Under the pieces are notes generated by a model, which did no database searches, was not told the origin of the DNA, and was given only the letters and a program-made list of their open reading frames with translations. A stretch of 64,000 nucleotides of DNA from Hahellaceae bacterium (GTDB lineage: Bacteria > Pseudomonadota > Gammaproteobacteria > Pseudomonadales > Oleiphilaceae), in assembly GCA_016744695.1 (NCBI GenBank), contig JADGDV010000010.1:1-64000 (forward strand), given 5' to 3'. Within the stretch, counting starts at the first letter, position 1, and each line of letters starts with the position of its first letter. A program made the position numbers and the translations under genes. Shown here piece after piece: positions 41,928 to 52,334 of this stretch.

Positions 41928-43019
41928 TTGTATATTATCTTTCGTTATTTAGCTAAACAAATAATAATAAGTATGTTTGCTGTCTCTGGCATATTGCTTT
42001 TGATTTTTATGAGTGGGCGATTCATAAAATATCTTGCTCAGGCTGCTTCGGGAGGCATATCTGCCGATGTGTTGTTTATTCTTATGGGTTATCGAATGCC
42101 CGGTTTTCTTGAGTTAATACTCCCGCTTGGTTTGTTTATCGGTATATTGCTGGCTTATGGTCGCATGTATCTTGAAAGTGAAATGACGATTTTATTTGCT
42201 TGTGGGGTCAGTGAGAACCGGTTACTTGTGTTGACTATGGGGGCCTCTTTAATTGTAGCTGTTCTCGTGGGGGCAATGAGTTTGGTCGTTTCTCCATGGG
42301 GCATGCAAAATGTCGAACAAATATTTCGTGACCAATCTAAAATGACCGAGTTTGAAATGCTTGCTCCCGGAAGGTTTCAAGCCCTTAAATCGGGGCAGCG
42401 TGTCACTTACACTGAAGCGTTAAGTGCTGACAAAAAAGAACTGCGTGAAGTTTTTATCTCTGAAAAAACAAAAGATGGAAAGTCGATTATTCTAACGACG
42501 GCTAAAACAGGTACACAGTACGTAGACCCCAAAACGGGAAGCCGTTTTTTGGTTTTACATAATGGTAAGCGCTTCCAGGGAATGCCTGGTGAGCCGCAGT
42601 TTAAGGTTATTGAATTTGAATCTTATGGTTTAAAAATAGCGGAACCTCCTGCTGAGAATAAAAAACGTAAAGATGAAGCGATAGATACGATAGATTTATG
42701 GGAGTCTTCTAACCCCAAATATTCTGCGCTTCTTCAATGGCGAATATCTTTGCCCCTCCTTGTGCCTATTGTTACATTGCTGGCTGTACCCTTGAGTCGC
42801 GTTAATCCAAGGCAAGGACGATTTTTTCATTTATTTCCTGCTATGTTAATTTATATCTCTTATTTAGGTTTGTTGATCGTTGCTCGAAATGCGATTGGAA
42901 AAGAAAAAATACCAGTATGGGTCGGCGTTTGGTGGGTGCATGGTTTGTACTTTTTACTTGCAATGCTGTTGTTATTTAAAGGGAATATACAGCGCCGATG
43001 GAGAGCGAAGAATGCGTAA
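41928..43019 (+). CDS. lptF: LPS export ABC transporter permease LptF
   Basis: IIFRYLAKQIIISMFAVSGILLLIFMSGRFIKYLAQAASGGIS; divergent from pepA as is typical; followed by lptG. Confidence 0.92.
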   Translation: MYIIFRYLAKQIIISMFAVSGILLLIFMSGRFIKYLAQAASGGISADVLFILMGYRMPGFLELILPLGLFIGILLAYGRMYLESEMTILFACGVSENRLLVLTMGASLIVAVLVGAMSLVVSPWGMQNVEQIFRDQSKMTEFEMLAPGRFQALKSGQRVTYTEALSADKKELREVFISEKTKDGKSIILTTAKTGTQYVDPKTGSRFLVLHNGKRFQGMPGEPQFKVIEFESYGLKIAEPPAENKKRKDEAIDTIDLWESSNPKYSALLQWRISLPLLVPIVTLLAVPLSRVNPRQGRFFHLFPAMLIYISYLGLLIVARNAIGKEKIPVWVGVWWVHGLYFLLAMLLLFKGNIQRRWRAKNA

Positions 43020-44073
43020 GCTTGATCATTATATTATTTCTACGGTTGCTGGTTCTACGCTATTAGTACTAATGGTTGTGTTGTCTTTAGACCTAGTGTT
43101 TGGTTTTATCGCTGAACTTGAAGAGCTTAAAAATAATTATCAGGTTGTTGAGGCTTTTCAATTCATAATCACGACGCTGCCTCGCCGAATTTACGATTAT
43201 TTGCCTATGGCTGCCTTTATTGGCTCCCTTGTTGGCTTAGGCGCATTAGCTAATAGTAGTGAATTAACCGTTATTAGGGCGGCGGGAGTATCAACTCGTC
43301 GCATAGTCTGGTCTGCAATGAAACCAGCCATTGCGGTGGTTCTTGTAGGGTTGTTGTTGGGTGAGTATATCGCACCTTATACCGAGAAAATTGCTCAAAG
43401 CAAGCGTGCTGTTGCTCAGGGTACTGAGTCTAGCTTAGGTTCAAAGCGTGGAGTTTGGCACCGTGAAGGGGATACCTTTATGCATTTTAATGCCGTTGAA
43501 CCTAATGGTGAATTGCATGGGATAACCTTGTTTGAGTATACCGATGAAGGCTGGTTGAAAAGCGCCCTTTTTGCGAAACGGGCGATTTATCAGCGAGGGC
43601 AATGGTTGCTTGAGAGTGTCAACGAGACCGTGATGGATGAAGGTGGAACGTCGGTTCTTAATCATAATACGCTTGATTGGGAGACTGAACTTTCGCCCGA
43701 AGTTTTGGGTGTGCTTGTGATTAAACCAGACAATCTTTCCATCAGTGGTTTGTATACATACTCATCTTACTTGGTTGAGCAGGGTTTAAATGCCAGTGTT
43801 TATTTGATGTCTTTTTGGAAGAAAGTGTTGAGACCATTAACGACTGCCGCTTTGGTTTTGGTGGCTATTTCTTTCGTTTTTGGGCCTTTGCGATCTGTGA
43901 CCATGGGTTTTAGGGTGTTTACGGGTATTATTGTGGGGCTGATCTTTAAATATATGCAAGATTTGCTAGGGCCGTCCAGTTTGGTGTTTGGCTTTGACCC
44001 TGTATTTGCGACCTTATCCCCAATATTAATTAGTTTGGCTTTAGGGTTTTATTTATTGCGTCGCGCCGGTTAG
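43012..44073 (+). CDS. lptG: LPS export ABC transporter permease LptG
   Basis: MRKLDHYIISTVAGSTLLVLMVVLSLDLVFGFIAELEELKNNY; 8-nt overlap with lptF. ORF track start 42880 is an upstream extension. Confidence 0.92.
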   Translation: MRKLDHYIISTVAGSTLLVLMVVLSLDLVFGFIAELEELKNNYQVVEAFQFIITTLPRRIYDYLPMAAFIGSLVGLGALANSSELTVIRAAGVSTRRIVWSAMKPAIAVVLVGLLLGEYIAPYTEKIAQSKRAVAQGTESSLGSKRGVWHREGDTFMHFNAVEPNGELHGITLFEYTDEGWLKSALFAKRAIYQRGQWLLESVNETVMDEGGTSVLNHNTLDWETELSPEVLGVLVIKPDNLSISGLYTYSSYLVEQGLNASVYLMSFWKKVLRPLTTAALVLVAISFVFGPLRSVTMGFRVFTGIIVGLIFKYMQDLLGPSSLVFGFDPVFATLSPILISLALGFYLLRRAG

Positions 44074-44084
44074 CTCGGCGTTCG

Positions 44085-44549
44085 TTAGCTCTTTTTCTTT
44101 GGGATTCTCACCACAACCGATTCTGAAAATCGGTCATGCCAAGCTTTTTTGTCTTTATCAATTAATATCCAGATGTATCCAGCACCAGCGGGTATAAACG
44201 ATATTATTGCCATAATAAAACGTAGAAGAGCCTGCAGCCAGCTAATAGAGGTTGAATCTTCATTTTGAATGCGTAAGTGCCAAACCTGCATGCCTAATGT
44301 CTGTCCACTTCGGGTCCAGAAATAAGCAAAGAACAAATAAAGAGTAATAAATAAAATGGAGGATAGTAATGGGTCCCCCGATGTGGATTCTACTCCAGTA
44401 AATTCATAAGTAATTGCCGTATAAATTCCTGTTGTCACCAGCATTAATGCAGCGCAAATCAGGGTGTCATAAAGCATCGCCATAAGCCTCTTGATAAGGG
44501 TGGCTTTGGTGATAAGGCTGCTTTCTTCAGGGAATATTTTCTTTGGCAT
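44085..44549 (-). CDS. RDD family membrane protein
   Basis: KRLMAMLYDTLICAALMLV...GQTLGMQVWHLRIQNEDG-like; DKKAWHDRFSESVVV. Confidence 0.85.
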   Translation of the reverse strand: MPKKIFPEESSLITKATLIKRLMAMLYDTLICAALMLVTTGIYTAITYEFTGVESTSGDPLLSSILFITLYLFFAYFWTRSGQTLGMQVWHLRIQNEDSTSISWLQALLRFIMAIISFIPAGAGYIWILIDKDKKAWHDRFSESVVVRIPKKKS

Positions 44550-44626
44550 AGACTTAATAAAACCTTAAAAATGTACTGTGGGGTTCAAAAATGGGCACTA
44601 TAGCATGAGTGAGAGTTTGTCTCATA

Positions 44627-45535
44627 CTATAAGAGTAGCAATACAATCTCGCTTATTCCAAACACTAAATATAGTCGGCCTGTTTTAGGGGGGAGGTTTT
44701 TATTATTTTGGTCGTTATTATATTCAGCAGAGGAGGGCAGTGCTTTTATTATATCCATAGCGAATAGTGTGGCAGGAAATAATATTAAGACCTTTAGCCA
44801 TTCGCCACTTAGGGTGATGATGGGGATGATCGAAAGAAAGCCAAAAATAATACATAAGATATAAAGTCTTTGGCCCACTCGGTAACCTAGGCGTACGGTA
44901 AGGGTTTTTATACCTTCTTTCTTATCGCTAGTGTAATCGCGTAATTCATTGGAAAGCAGAAGTGCTGAGGTGAGAAAGCTGGCTGGAAGGGATATGATTA
45001 TTGCGTATAATTGATGCTCCCCTATTGCTGCATAAAAAGCGCCATAAATCATTAATACGCCCATAAAAAAGAACACTAATATTACTCCAAGCCCCCTGCG
45101 TTTGTAGTTTATAGGTTCAGTTGTGTAAAAAAGTGCTCCGCAGCCTCCGATAATGGCCAATATAAGTAAAACCCCCCCTACCTGAGAGACTAAATAAAGA
45201 CCTATTGCTGAGCATAACAAAAAACACGTCCAGCCTACCTTATAGTTGAATGCAATATTGCTAATGTCTTTTGGGCTTAGCTTTTTTAGTGTTACTGGGT
45301 TTTTAATGTCGGCATGATCATTAATTAAATTGACGCCAGTTTGTAATAATATGCCAGCGAGAAGTATTAAAAAAACTATACTCATGTTTAATGTCTGAAA
45401 ATTGCTTGCCGCAGAGATTCCCAGGCTGCAGGTTATAAGGGCGACGGATAAAGAAAAGGGCCTTAATGCTTTTTTAAAGTGGTACTTAGGCTGAGTGATC
45501 AGAGCTTGGTTTTTATATTGAATATATTTCATCAT
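44627..45535 (-). CDS. UbiA/MenA-like prenyltransferase
   Basis: QTGVNLINDHADIKN and ELRDYTSDKKEGIKTLTVRLGYR, MenA-like second motif; multi-TM. Confidence 0.8.
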   Translation of the reverse strand: MMKYIQYKNQALITQPKYHFKKALRPFSLSVALITCSLGISAASNFQTLNMSIVFLILLAGILLQTGVNLINDHADIKNPVTLKKLSPKDISNIAFNYKVGWTCFLLCSAIGLYLVSQVGGVLLILAIIGGCGALFYTTEPINYKRRGLGVILVFFFMGVLMIYGAFYAAIGEHQLYAIIISLPASFLTSALLLSNELRDYTSDKKEGIKTLTVRLGYRVGQRLYILCIIFGFLSIIPIITLSGEWLKVLILFPATLFAMDIIKALPSSAEYNNDQNNKNLPPKTGRLYLVFGISEIVLLLL

Positions 45536-45590
45536 TATTTACTTGTAGGTAAATGCTCTAACAGGTCGGTTTATTAAAACTAGGTGATCT

Positions 45591-45617
45591 TAAAGTTTTA
45601 CCAGAAATTGCCGATAA
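45591..45617 (+). promoter_or_regulatory. sigma-28 (FliA) promoter TAAAGTTT-N11-GCCGATAA
   Basis: Identical to the enterobacterial FliA consensus in both elements and the spacer length; ~100 nt upstream of the DUF5610 gene. Confidence 0.8.
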
Positions 45618-45718
45618 GCTCCATATGAAGGTGTGACTTAATGGTGTTTTAGAGTCGCCTAAACGTTTTTAGTGCAAATTAGAAGAATAATACTGCTCTT
45701 ATTATTGAGGATAGAACG

Positions 45719-47059
45719 ATGGACTCTATTTCAGCCTTGTTGGGAAAGTTTGATGGTTTACCGAATAAATTTCAGCATGAAGATCATGGTAAGCATTTAC
45801 AGCAATCTTCAGGGCATCATCACGACCGGCCATCCTCCTCACAATCAAATCAAGCTTCTCTGTATGAGGTGTCTCTCAGTTTTTCAAGTTCGTCGATTTC
45901 AATGCACGATAAAGGTGTGCAGGTATTAGAGCAGGAGCTTGAAGTTCATTTTACCGGTGCCCGTTTTTCTCAGACAGCCGCGCCTTTTGTGCCGACCTTT
46001 GAACCGCCTTCTGCTGATGAAGTAGCTAATAATGTTCTTGGCTTTATTGAGAATAGAATTAAGCAAGAGTCAGATTCTGGTGCATCGCCTGAGCGTATTG
46101 ATAATCTTTTGAATCAGGCTCGAATAGGCGTGGAGCGTGGGTTTGGTGAAGCTTTAGAGCAAATCGAGAAAATAGGTTTGATGACGGATGAGCTGTCTGA
46201 AGATATTGATCGGAGTTTTGAAAAAATAAATACAGGCATTGATGATCTTGCTACCCAATATGTAGTGACGGTACCTGTTGAAAATGAATCTGATGAGGCC
46301 ACCGTCTCTGCTAACCAAAGCTCTGATGTTGAGCAGGAGAAGGTTGTCACACAAAATGAATCGTCTAGGTTGCAGGGGCGTGGGGTGAATGCGGGGTATA
46401 GTGAATTTAATGCTTTATCAGAAAGTGCCGCTATTCAGATAACCACACAAGATGGTGATGTTGTTTCATTTAACCTTGAGCAAATACAGGCCTCATTTGA
46501 GCGTGGAGAAATTTCTGGAGGGCGATTTGGTTTTGAGGCAACTCAGATGGCAGGGCAGTATGCCAGCGGGAGTTACAGTTTTTCAGTTGAAGGTGAGTTA
46601 GATGAAGGTGAGATTGAAGCGTTAAATCAATTGATGGTGCAAATAGAAGGAATGTCTGATCAATTCTTTTCGGGTGACTTTCAGGGGGCTTTTCAAAGCG
46701 CAATGGAGTTAGGTTTTGATAGTCAGGAAATTGCGGAGTTCTCGGTTAATTTATCTCAAACCAGTGTTCAGCAAGTGTCTGCTTATCAGCAGGTTGCCGA
46801 TCTAGGGGGGGCGAGCGATGTAGGAAGTGCGGCGACTAGTGGGCGTTTTGATCCTTTGTCTCAGTTCTTTGATAGTCTTCAAGCTGCCTTCGATAAGGCA
46901 AATACCTTTGCCCAGCCAGCAGATCTAGTTTCTTCACTATTTGATCGAGTTGTGGGTGATAGGATGGGGCATGAGCAGGCCTCGCCAGAGGGTGTGGATG
47001 CTACTACACCGTTTGAGCAGATGAACGAGTATGTGCATGCTTTACTTGAAAATATGTAA
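45719..47059 (+). CDS. DUF5610 domain protein of unknown function
   Basis: NNVLGFIENRIKQESDSGASPERIDNLLNQARIGVERGFGEALEQIEKIGLMTDELSEDIDRSFEKINTGIDDL resembles DUF5610. Confidence 0.7.
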   Translation: MDSISALLGKFDGLPNKFQHEDHGKHLQQSSGHHHDRPSSSQSNQASLYEVSLSFSSSSISMHDKGVQVLEQELEVHFTGARFSQTAAPFVPTFEPPSADEVANNVLGFIENRIKQESDSGASPERIDNLLNQARIGVERGFGEALEQIEKIGLMTDELSEDIDRSFEKINTGIDDLATQYVVTVPVENESDEATVSANQSSDVEQEKVVTQNESSRLQGRGVNAGYSEFNALSESAAIQITTQDGDVVSFNLEQIQASFERGEISGGRFGFEATQMAGQYASGSYSFSVEGELDEGEIEALNQLMVQIEGMSDQFFSGDFQGAFQSAMELGFDSQEIAEFSVNLSQTSVQQVSAYQQVADLGGASDVGSAATSGRFDPLSQFFDSLQAAFDKANTFAQPADLVSSLFDRVVGDRMGHEQASPEGVDATTPFEQMNEYVHALLENM

Positions 47060-47077
47060 GAGCTCCCCTTCTTTTTT

Positions 47078-47108
47078 GAAAAAGGCCTGACTTCATCAGG
47101 CCTTTTTA
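47078..47108 (+). terminator. Rho-independent terminator aaaaaggcctga-cttca-tcaggccttttt
   Basis: Long perfect stem with T-tract between the DUF5610 gene and alaS. Confidence 0.85.
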
Positions 47109-47221
47109 ATTCCTAGTTTTCAAATTTTTTATTCTGGTAATTTTTACTCAGTGCTTTCTATGGTAGAGTACGCCGTTTCTTTTTCGCATTAATAATTATA
47201 AGCTCGCAGACGGTTCTAATT

Positions 47222-49846
47222 ATGAAGACAGCAGCGGTACGTAAAGCGTTTCTAGACTATTTTAATCAGCAAGGGCATGAAGTTGTAGCCAGTAGTTCTT
47301 TGGTTCCGGCAGATGACCCAACGTTATTGTTTACTAATGCGGGTATGAACCAATTTAAAGATACTTTTTTAGGGCGTGAACATCGCTCTTATGTGCGGGC
47401 TACTAGCTCTCAGCGCTGTGTTCGTGCAGGCGGTAAGCATAATGACCTTGAAAATGTAGGTTATACCGCAAGGCATCATACTTTTTTTGAAATGCTGGGT
47501 AATTTCAGTTTTGGTGATTACTTTAAAAAAGAGGCGATTCGCTTTGCTTGGGAGTTTTTGACTTCTGATAAGTGGATGAATATCCCTGCAGATCGACTTT
47601 ATGTTACCGTTTATGCCACTGATGATGAGGCTTATGGTATCTGGACTAAGGATATGGGTATTCCAGAAGAGCGCATTATTCGGATTGGAGATAAGGGGGC
47701 TAAATATGCCTCTGATAATTTCTGGCAAATGGGTGATACAGGGCCTTGTGGACCTTGTACAGAGATATTTTATGACCATGGTGCTGATATTGAGGGTGGT
47801 TTACCAGGAACCCCAGAAGAAGATGGTGATCGCTTCATAGAGATCTGGAATGTGGTCTTTATGCAATTTAATCGTACCGCTGACGGTGAAATGCATCCTT
47901 TACCTAAGCCGTCTGTCGATACGGGTATGGGCTTAGAGCGTATTGCAGCCGTTATGCAGGATGTTCATAGTAACTATGAAATTGACTTGTTTCAGAGCTT
48001 ATTAGCCAGCGCATCAGCGGTGCTGGATGGCGTTGCGACCACAGAAGCGTCTTTACGTGTTATTGCTGATCACATTCGATCTTGCTCATTCTTAATTGCC
48101 GATGGTGTTATGCCTTCTAATGAGGGACGTGGTAACGTTTTACGTCGAATTATCCGACGAGCGGTACGTCATGGTAATAAATTAGGGGCTAAAACGTCTT
48201 TCTTTTATAAGCTGGTTTCTCATCTGGTTGATGTAATGGGTGAGGCTTACCCTGAGCTGGCAAAAGCCCAGCTACAAATAGAAAAAGTATTATTACAAGA
48301 AGAAGAGCAGTTTGCTAAAACCTTAGATAAAGGGCTCGCGCTGTTAGAGCAGGATATTAAAGAATTAAGTGGAACGGTTATTCCTGGGGAAACGGTATTT
48401 ACACTATATGATACTTATGGGTTTCCGGTTGATTTAACAAATGATATTGCTCGAGAGCGTGGATTAACACTTGATACTGAGGGTTATGAAAAGGCGATGG
48501 AAGCTCAGCGTGAAAGGGCTAGAGCTGCTAGTAAATTTGGCGTTGATTATAATGAAGGGCTTGTTATTGATGGCTCTACTGAATTTACAGGTTACGAACA
48601 ATTTAACGCCAAAGGTATCGTCTCTGCGGTTTTTGTAAATAGTGAGTCTGCGACGGCTGATAAAGGGCAAGAGGCTGTCGTTGTTCTTGAAGAGACACCT
48701 TTTTATGCTGAGTCTGGTGGTCAGGCGGGTGATAGCGGTATCTTGCGTTGGGATGGTGGCGAGTTTGAAGTAACGGATACGCAAAAAGAAGGGGATAATC
48801 ATCTTCATGTTGGTCGCGTGCTATCTGGTGCGCTTGCTTCAGGTCAGTCTGTAACTGCTATTGTTGACCGTGAAAAACGACAAGCAACAGCCTTGAACCA
48901 TTCCGCAACACATTTATTGCATGCCGCATTGCAAAAAGTGTTGGGTGAGCATGTGGTGCAGAAAGGTTCACTGGTTAATAGTGAGCGTTTGCGTTTTGAT
49001 TTCTCACATTTTGAGGCAGTAACGGCTGATCAATTGAAAGAAATTGAGCAAATGGTGAATCGTCAGGTGCGAGAAAATACCACGGTAGATACCGAGGTAA
49101 CTGATATGGATACGGCTCGTGAAAAAGGTGCTATGGCGCTTTTTGGTGAGAAGTATGGTGATGAAGTCCGGTTATTGAGTATGGGGACGGAATCATTTTC
49201 AGTAGAGTTATGTGGTGGTACACATGCCAAACGAACAGGTGATATTGGCAGTATTATTATTACCTCTGAGTCAGGTATCGCGTCTGGTGTGCGAAGAATT
49301 GAAGGGGTTACTGGTTGTGCTGCAGATGTATGGCTTGCCGCAGGTGAAGCTCAGTTAAAAGAAGTAGCTTCATTGGTTAAAGGTAATCGAGATAACTTGG
49401 CTGAAAAAGTTAAGAGTGCTTTAGATAAAAGCCGTTCACTTGAAAAAGAAATTGAACAACTCAAGGCTAAGTTAGCGAGTTCTGCGGGCGATGATCTAGC
49501 AGGTCAGGCTGTTGAGGTTCAGGGCGTTAATGTGCTTGCTGCAATACTTGAAGGGGCTGACCGAAAGACCTTAATGGATACTGCTGATCAGCTCAAAAAC
49601 AAACTGGGTTCTGCCGTGGTGCTTCTTGCAACCATAGATGAAGGTAAGGTTACCTTGGTGTCAGGCGTGACAAAAGACATCTCCGGAAAACTGAAAGCTG
49701 GCGACTTAATGAAAGAGGCTGCTTCAATTGTTGGTGGTAAAGGAGGTGGTCGACCTGATATGGCGCAAGGCGGCGGTACTGATCCAGCTAAGGTGCCTGA
49801 AGCGCTGGGCATGGTTAAGGCTTGGGTAGAAAGTAAGATTGGATAA
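47222..49846 (+). CDS. alaS: alanyl-tRNA synthetase
   Basis: [72 protein letters not shown]. Confidence 0.97.
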   Translation: MKTAAVRKAFLDYFNQQGHEVVASSSLVPADDPTLLFTNAGMNQFKDTFLGREHRSYVRATSSQRCVRAGGKHNDLENVGYTARHHTFFEMLGNFSFGDYFKKEAIRFAWEFLTSDKWMNIPADRLYVTVYATDDEAYGIWTKDMGIPEERIIRIGDKGAKYASDNFWQMGDTGPCGPCTEIFYDHGADIEGGLPGTPEEDGDRFIEIWNVVFMQFNRTADGEMHPLPKPSVDTGMGLERIAAVMQDVHSNYEIDLFQSLLASASAVLDGVATTEASLRVIADHIRSCSFLIADGVMPSNEGRGNVLRRIIRRAVRHGNKLGAKTSFFYKLVSHLVDVMGEAYPELAKAQLQIEKVLLQEEEQFAKTLDKGLALLEQDIKELSGTVIPGETVFTLYDTYGFPVDLTNDIARERGLTLDTEGYEKAMEAQRERARAASKFGVDYNEGLVIDGSTEFTGYEQFNAKGIVSAVFVNSESATADKGQEAVVVLEETPFYAESGGQAGDSGILRWDGGEFEVTDTQKEGDNHLHVGRVLSGALASGQSVTAIVDREKRQATALNHSATHLLHAALQKVLGEHVVQKGSLVNSERLRFDFSHFEAVTADQLKEIEQMVNRQVRENTTVDTEVTDMDTAREKGAMALFGEKYGDEVRLLSMGTESFSVELCGGTHAKRTGDIGSIIITSESGIASGVRRIEGVTGCAADVWLAAGEAQLKEVASLVKGNRDNLAEKVKSALDKSRSLEKEIEQLKAKLASSAGDDLAGQAVEVQGVNVLAAILEGADRKTLMDTADQLKNKLGSAVVLLATIDEGKVTLVSGVTKDISGKLKAGDLMKEAASIVGGKGGGRPDMAQGGGTDPAKVPEALGMVKAWVESKIG

Positions 49847-49906
49847 AGAGATATATCCCTTTTTGGGGTCAGTTGATAAAATTTTTGATAAGAAGTGAAT
49901 TAGGTA

Positions 49907-51136
49907 ATGGCATTATATGTTCAGAAGTTTGGTGGAACCTCTGTTGGGACTGTTGAGCGGATCGAAGCGGTAGCAGATAAAGTTAAATCATTTAGGGATG
50001 CGGGGCATGATATTGTCGTCGTTGTTTCTGCAATGAGTGGTGAGACTAATCGTCTTCTTGGTTTGGCTAATGCGATAATGGATGAGCCTACTCCAAGAGA
50101 GATGGATGTTTTGGTCTCAACCGGTGAGCAGGTGACGATCGCTTTGCTAAGTATGGCGCTAAATAAGCGTGGTTGTGCAGCCAAGTCTTATACTGGTGGT
50201 CAGGTAAAAATAACAACCGATGAAACTCATACAAAAGCACGTATCCGTTCAATTGATGAAAAAAATATGCGAGCTGACCTGGACGAAGGGCGAGTGGTTG
50301 TCGTTGCTGGTTTTCAGGGGGTTGATGAATATGGCAATATTACGACACTAGGTCGTGGTGGTTCAGATACTACTGGCGTGGCTTTAGCTGCAGCGCTGAA
50401 AGCGGATGAGTGTCAGATTTATACCGATGTTGATGGGGTTTATACGACAGACCCTCGAGTGGTGGATAGTGCGCGAAGAATGGAGCGCATTACCTTTGAA
50501 GAAATGATTGAAATGGCGAGTCTGGGTTCGAAAATTTTACAGATTCGTTCAGTTGAGTTTGCAGGAAAATATAATGTGCCTCTACGGGTGCTTTCCAGTT
50601 TTAAGGATGGCCCAGGTACTTTGATTACTATTGAAGGTGACGAAAAAATGGAACAGCCGGTTATATCGGGTATAGCATTCAATCGTGATGAAGCGAAATT
50701 AACGGTTCAGGGTGTGCCTGATATCCCAGGTATCGCTTCTAAAATACTACGACCCATTAGCGATGCAAATATTGAAGTAGATATGATCGTTCAGAATATG
50801 GGGGCGGATAACCATACTGATTTTACATTTACAGTGCATCGTAATGATTACAAAAAAGCAAAAGTTATATTGGATGATGTTTGTGAAGTACTAGGAGCAA
50901 GAGAGGTTTCTGGTGATGATAAAATAGCCAAGGTGTCTATTGTAGGCGTTGGCATGAGATCACATGCCGGTGTTGCGACTCAAATGTTTGACTCGCTCTC
51001 AGATGAAGGTATTAATATTCAGATGATATCTACATCTGAAATTAAAATTTCCGTTGTGATTGCGGAGAAGTATCTTGAGCTTGCTGTACGCTCTTTGCAT
51101 AGTTCATTCGATTTGAGTGAAGCTACAGAGGCCTAG
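49907..51136 (+). CDS. lysC: aspartate kinase
   Basis: VQKFGGTSVGTVERIEAVADKV; TLGRGGSDTTGVALAAALKADECQIYTDVDGVYTTDPR; two ACT domains. Confidence 0.96.
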   Translation: MALYVQKFGGTSVGTVERIEAVADKVKSFRDAGHDIVVVVSAMSGETNRLLGLANAIMDEPTPREMDVLVSTGEQVTIALLSMALNKRGCAAKSYTGGQVKITTDETHTKARIRSIDEKNMRADLDEGRVVVVAGFQGVDEYGNITTLGRGGSDTTGVALAAALKADECQIYTDVDGVYTTDPRVVDSARRMERITFEEMIEMASLGSKILQIRSVEFAGKYNVPLRVLSSFKDGPGTLITIEGDEKMEQPVISGIAFNRDEAKLTVQGVPDIPGIASKILRPISDANIEVDMIVQNMGADNHTDFTFTVHRNDYKKAKVILDDVCEVLGAREVSGDDKIAKVSIVGVGMRSHAGVATQMFDSLSDEGINIQMISTSEIKISVVIAEKYLELAVRSLHSSFDLSEATEA

Positions 51137-51401
51137 CAGGCGCAGGTTAACTTATCTACAGCAGATGCTTTTACAAAAAATTTAAATAACTGCTATAGTT
51201 GAGGAAGTTGTAGGGGGAGGCTTACCAGTCATTGCGTTGGTGGTGGGTTTCATCCTTTTTGGGGTTTTGATAAATAATAATCACAAAGTCAGAGTCCTTT
51301 TGGTTGAAGTAATGCTTTGCTGCTGGTGTAATTTTACTATCAGTATTACAGTGTTCTTCAAATTTGGAACAGGTCTAATATCTAGTTTAAGGAGATAATC
51401 A

Positions 51402-51590
51402 ATGCTTATACTGACCCGAAGAGTGGGCGAAACATTGATGGTAGGGGATGACGTAACGGTAACTGTACTGGGCGTTAAGGGGAATCAGGTTCGTATAGGT
51501 GTAAACGCACCTAAAGAAGTTGCTGTGCATCGTGAAGAGATTTATCAGCGAATTCAAAATGAGAAAGCTAACGCCAGTCCAGAAGAGTGA
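51402..51590 (+). CDS. csrA: carbon storage regulator CsrA/RsmA
   Basis: [52 protein letters not shown]. Confidence 0.97.
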   Translation: MLILTRRVGETLMVGDDVTVTVLGVKGNQVRIGVNAPKEVAVHREEIYQRIQNEKANASPEE

Positions 51591-51712
51591 TATTAAGGTC
51601 TCTTTTAGCTGAAGAGACGCCTCTTAGTTTCATATCAAATATAAAAGTGACAATTAAACGCAAATAGCTCTTTGAATTTATAAAATTTGTGGTATTATGC
51701 GTCGCGTTCTGT

Positions 51713-51804
<92 letters not shown>

Positions 51805-51838
51805 TAGTTATTTAAAAGTAAGTGCATAAAAAAGACAC

Positions 51839-51915
51839 GCGGATGTAGCTCAGCTGGATAGAGTACCTGGCTACGAACCAGGCGGTCGCAGGTTCGACTC
51901 CTGCCATCCGCACCA
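51839..51915 (+). tRNA. tRNA-Arg (ACG anticodon)
   Basis: gcggatgtagctcagctggatagagtacctggctacgaaccaggcggtcgcaggttcgactcctgccatccgcacca cloverleaf. Confidence 0.95.
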
Positions 51916-51960
51916 TTTTTTATAGTATGTTTTAGATGACAAATGTAGGGCAAAGGTTTT

Positions 51961-52037
51961 GCGGATGTAGCTCAGCTGGATAGAGTACCTGGCTACGAAC
52001 CAGGCGGTCGCAGGTTCGACTCCTGCCATCCGCACCA
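51961..52037 (+). tRNA. tRNA-Arg (ACG anticodon), identical second copy
   Basis: Same 77-nt sequence as 51839-51915. Confidence 0.95.
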
Positions 52038-52041
52038 TTAT

Positions 52042-52072
52042 TAAAAGGTCACCCAATGGGTGGCCTTTTTTT
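52042..52072 (+). terminator. Rho-independent terminator aaaaggtcaccc-aat-gggtggcctttttt after tRNA array
   Basis: GC-rich stem plus T-tract. Confidence 0.85.
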
Positions 52073-52166
52073 ATGTCTGGAATTTACTTTTTGCTCTTTA
52101 TTTAGTACATATGAGTCTGTGAAGGGCTTTAATTATTTAAAAATAAGGTAAATAATGGGTATTCAT

Positions 52167-52302
52167 GCTATCTATAGTGTTGAAAAACAATAAGATAGCC
52201 TAATGAAACACCCTGTGCGTAGCTGTTTCTGTTGATTAGGAGGCAGATAATAGGTACATTACGCAAGATTTTGTGCGTGCGGAATAATATTATTTCGTCG
52301 CA
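52167..52302 (+). promoter_or_regulatory. structured leader region upstream of oadG (consecutive hairpins)
   Basis: Hairpin 52167-52199 (gctatct...tgtt-GAAA-aaca...agatagc); hairpin 52199-52240 (cctaat gaaaca ... tgtttc ... attagg); palindrome 52280-52297 within tgcg/cgca arms. Confidence 0.4.
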
Positions 52303-52334
52303 AAAGTGGAAACACAACGACAGGTTGCATAATA

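Noticed and set aside
44600-44630. Hairpin atagcatgag...ctcatactat after the UbiA-like gene
   Set aside because: Imperfect arms and no T-tract; possible terminator but not strong enough to list.
47369-48808. Long antisense ORFs (136 and 114 aa) in alaS
   Set aside because: Overlap a highly conserved alaS sequence; composition reflects the complementary strand.
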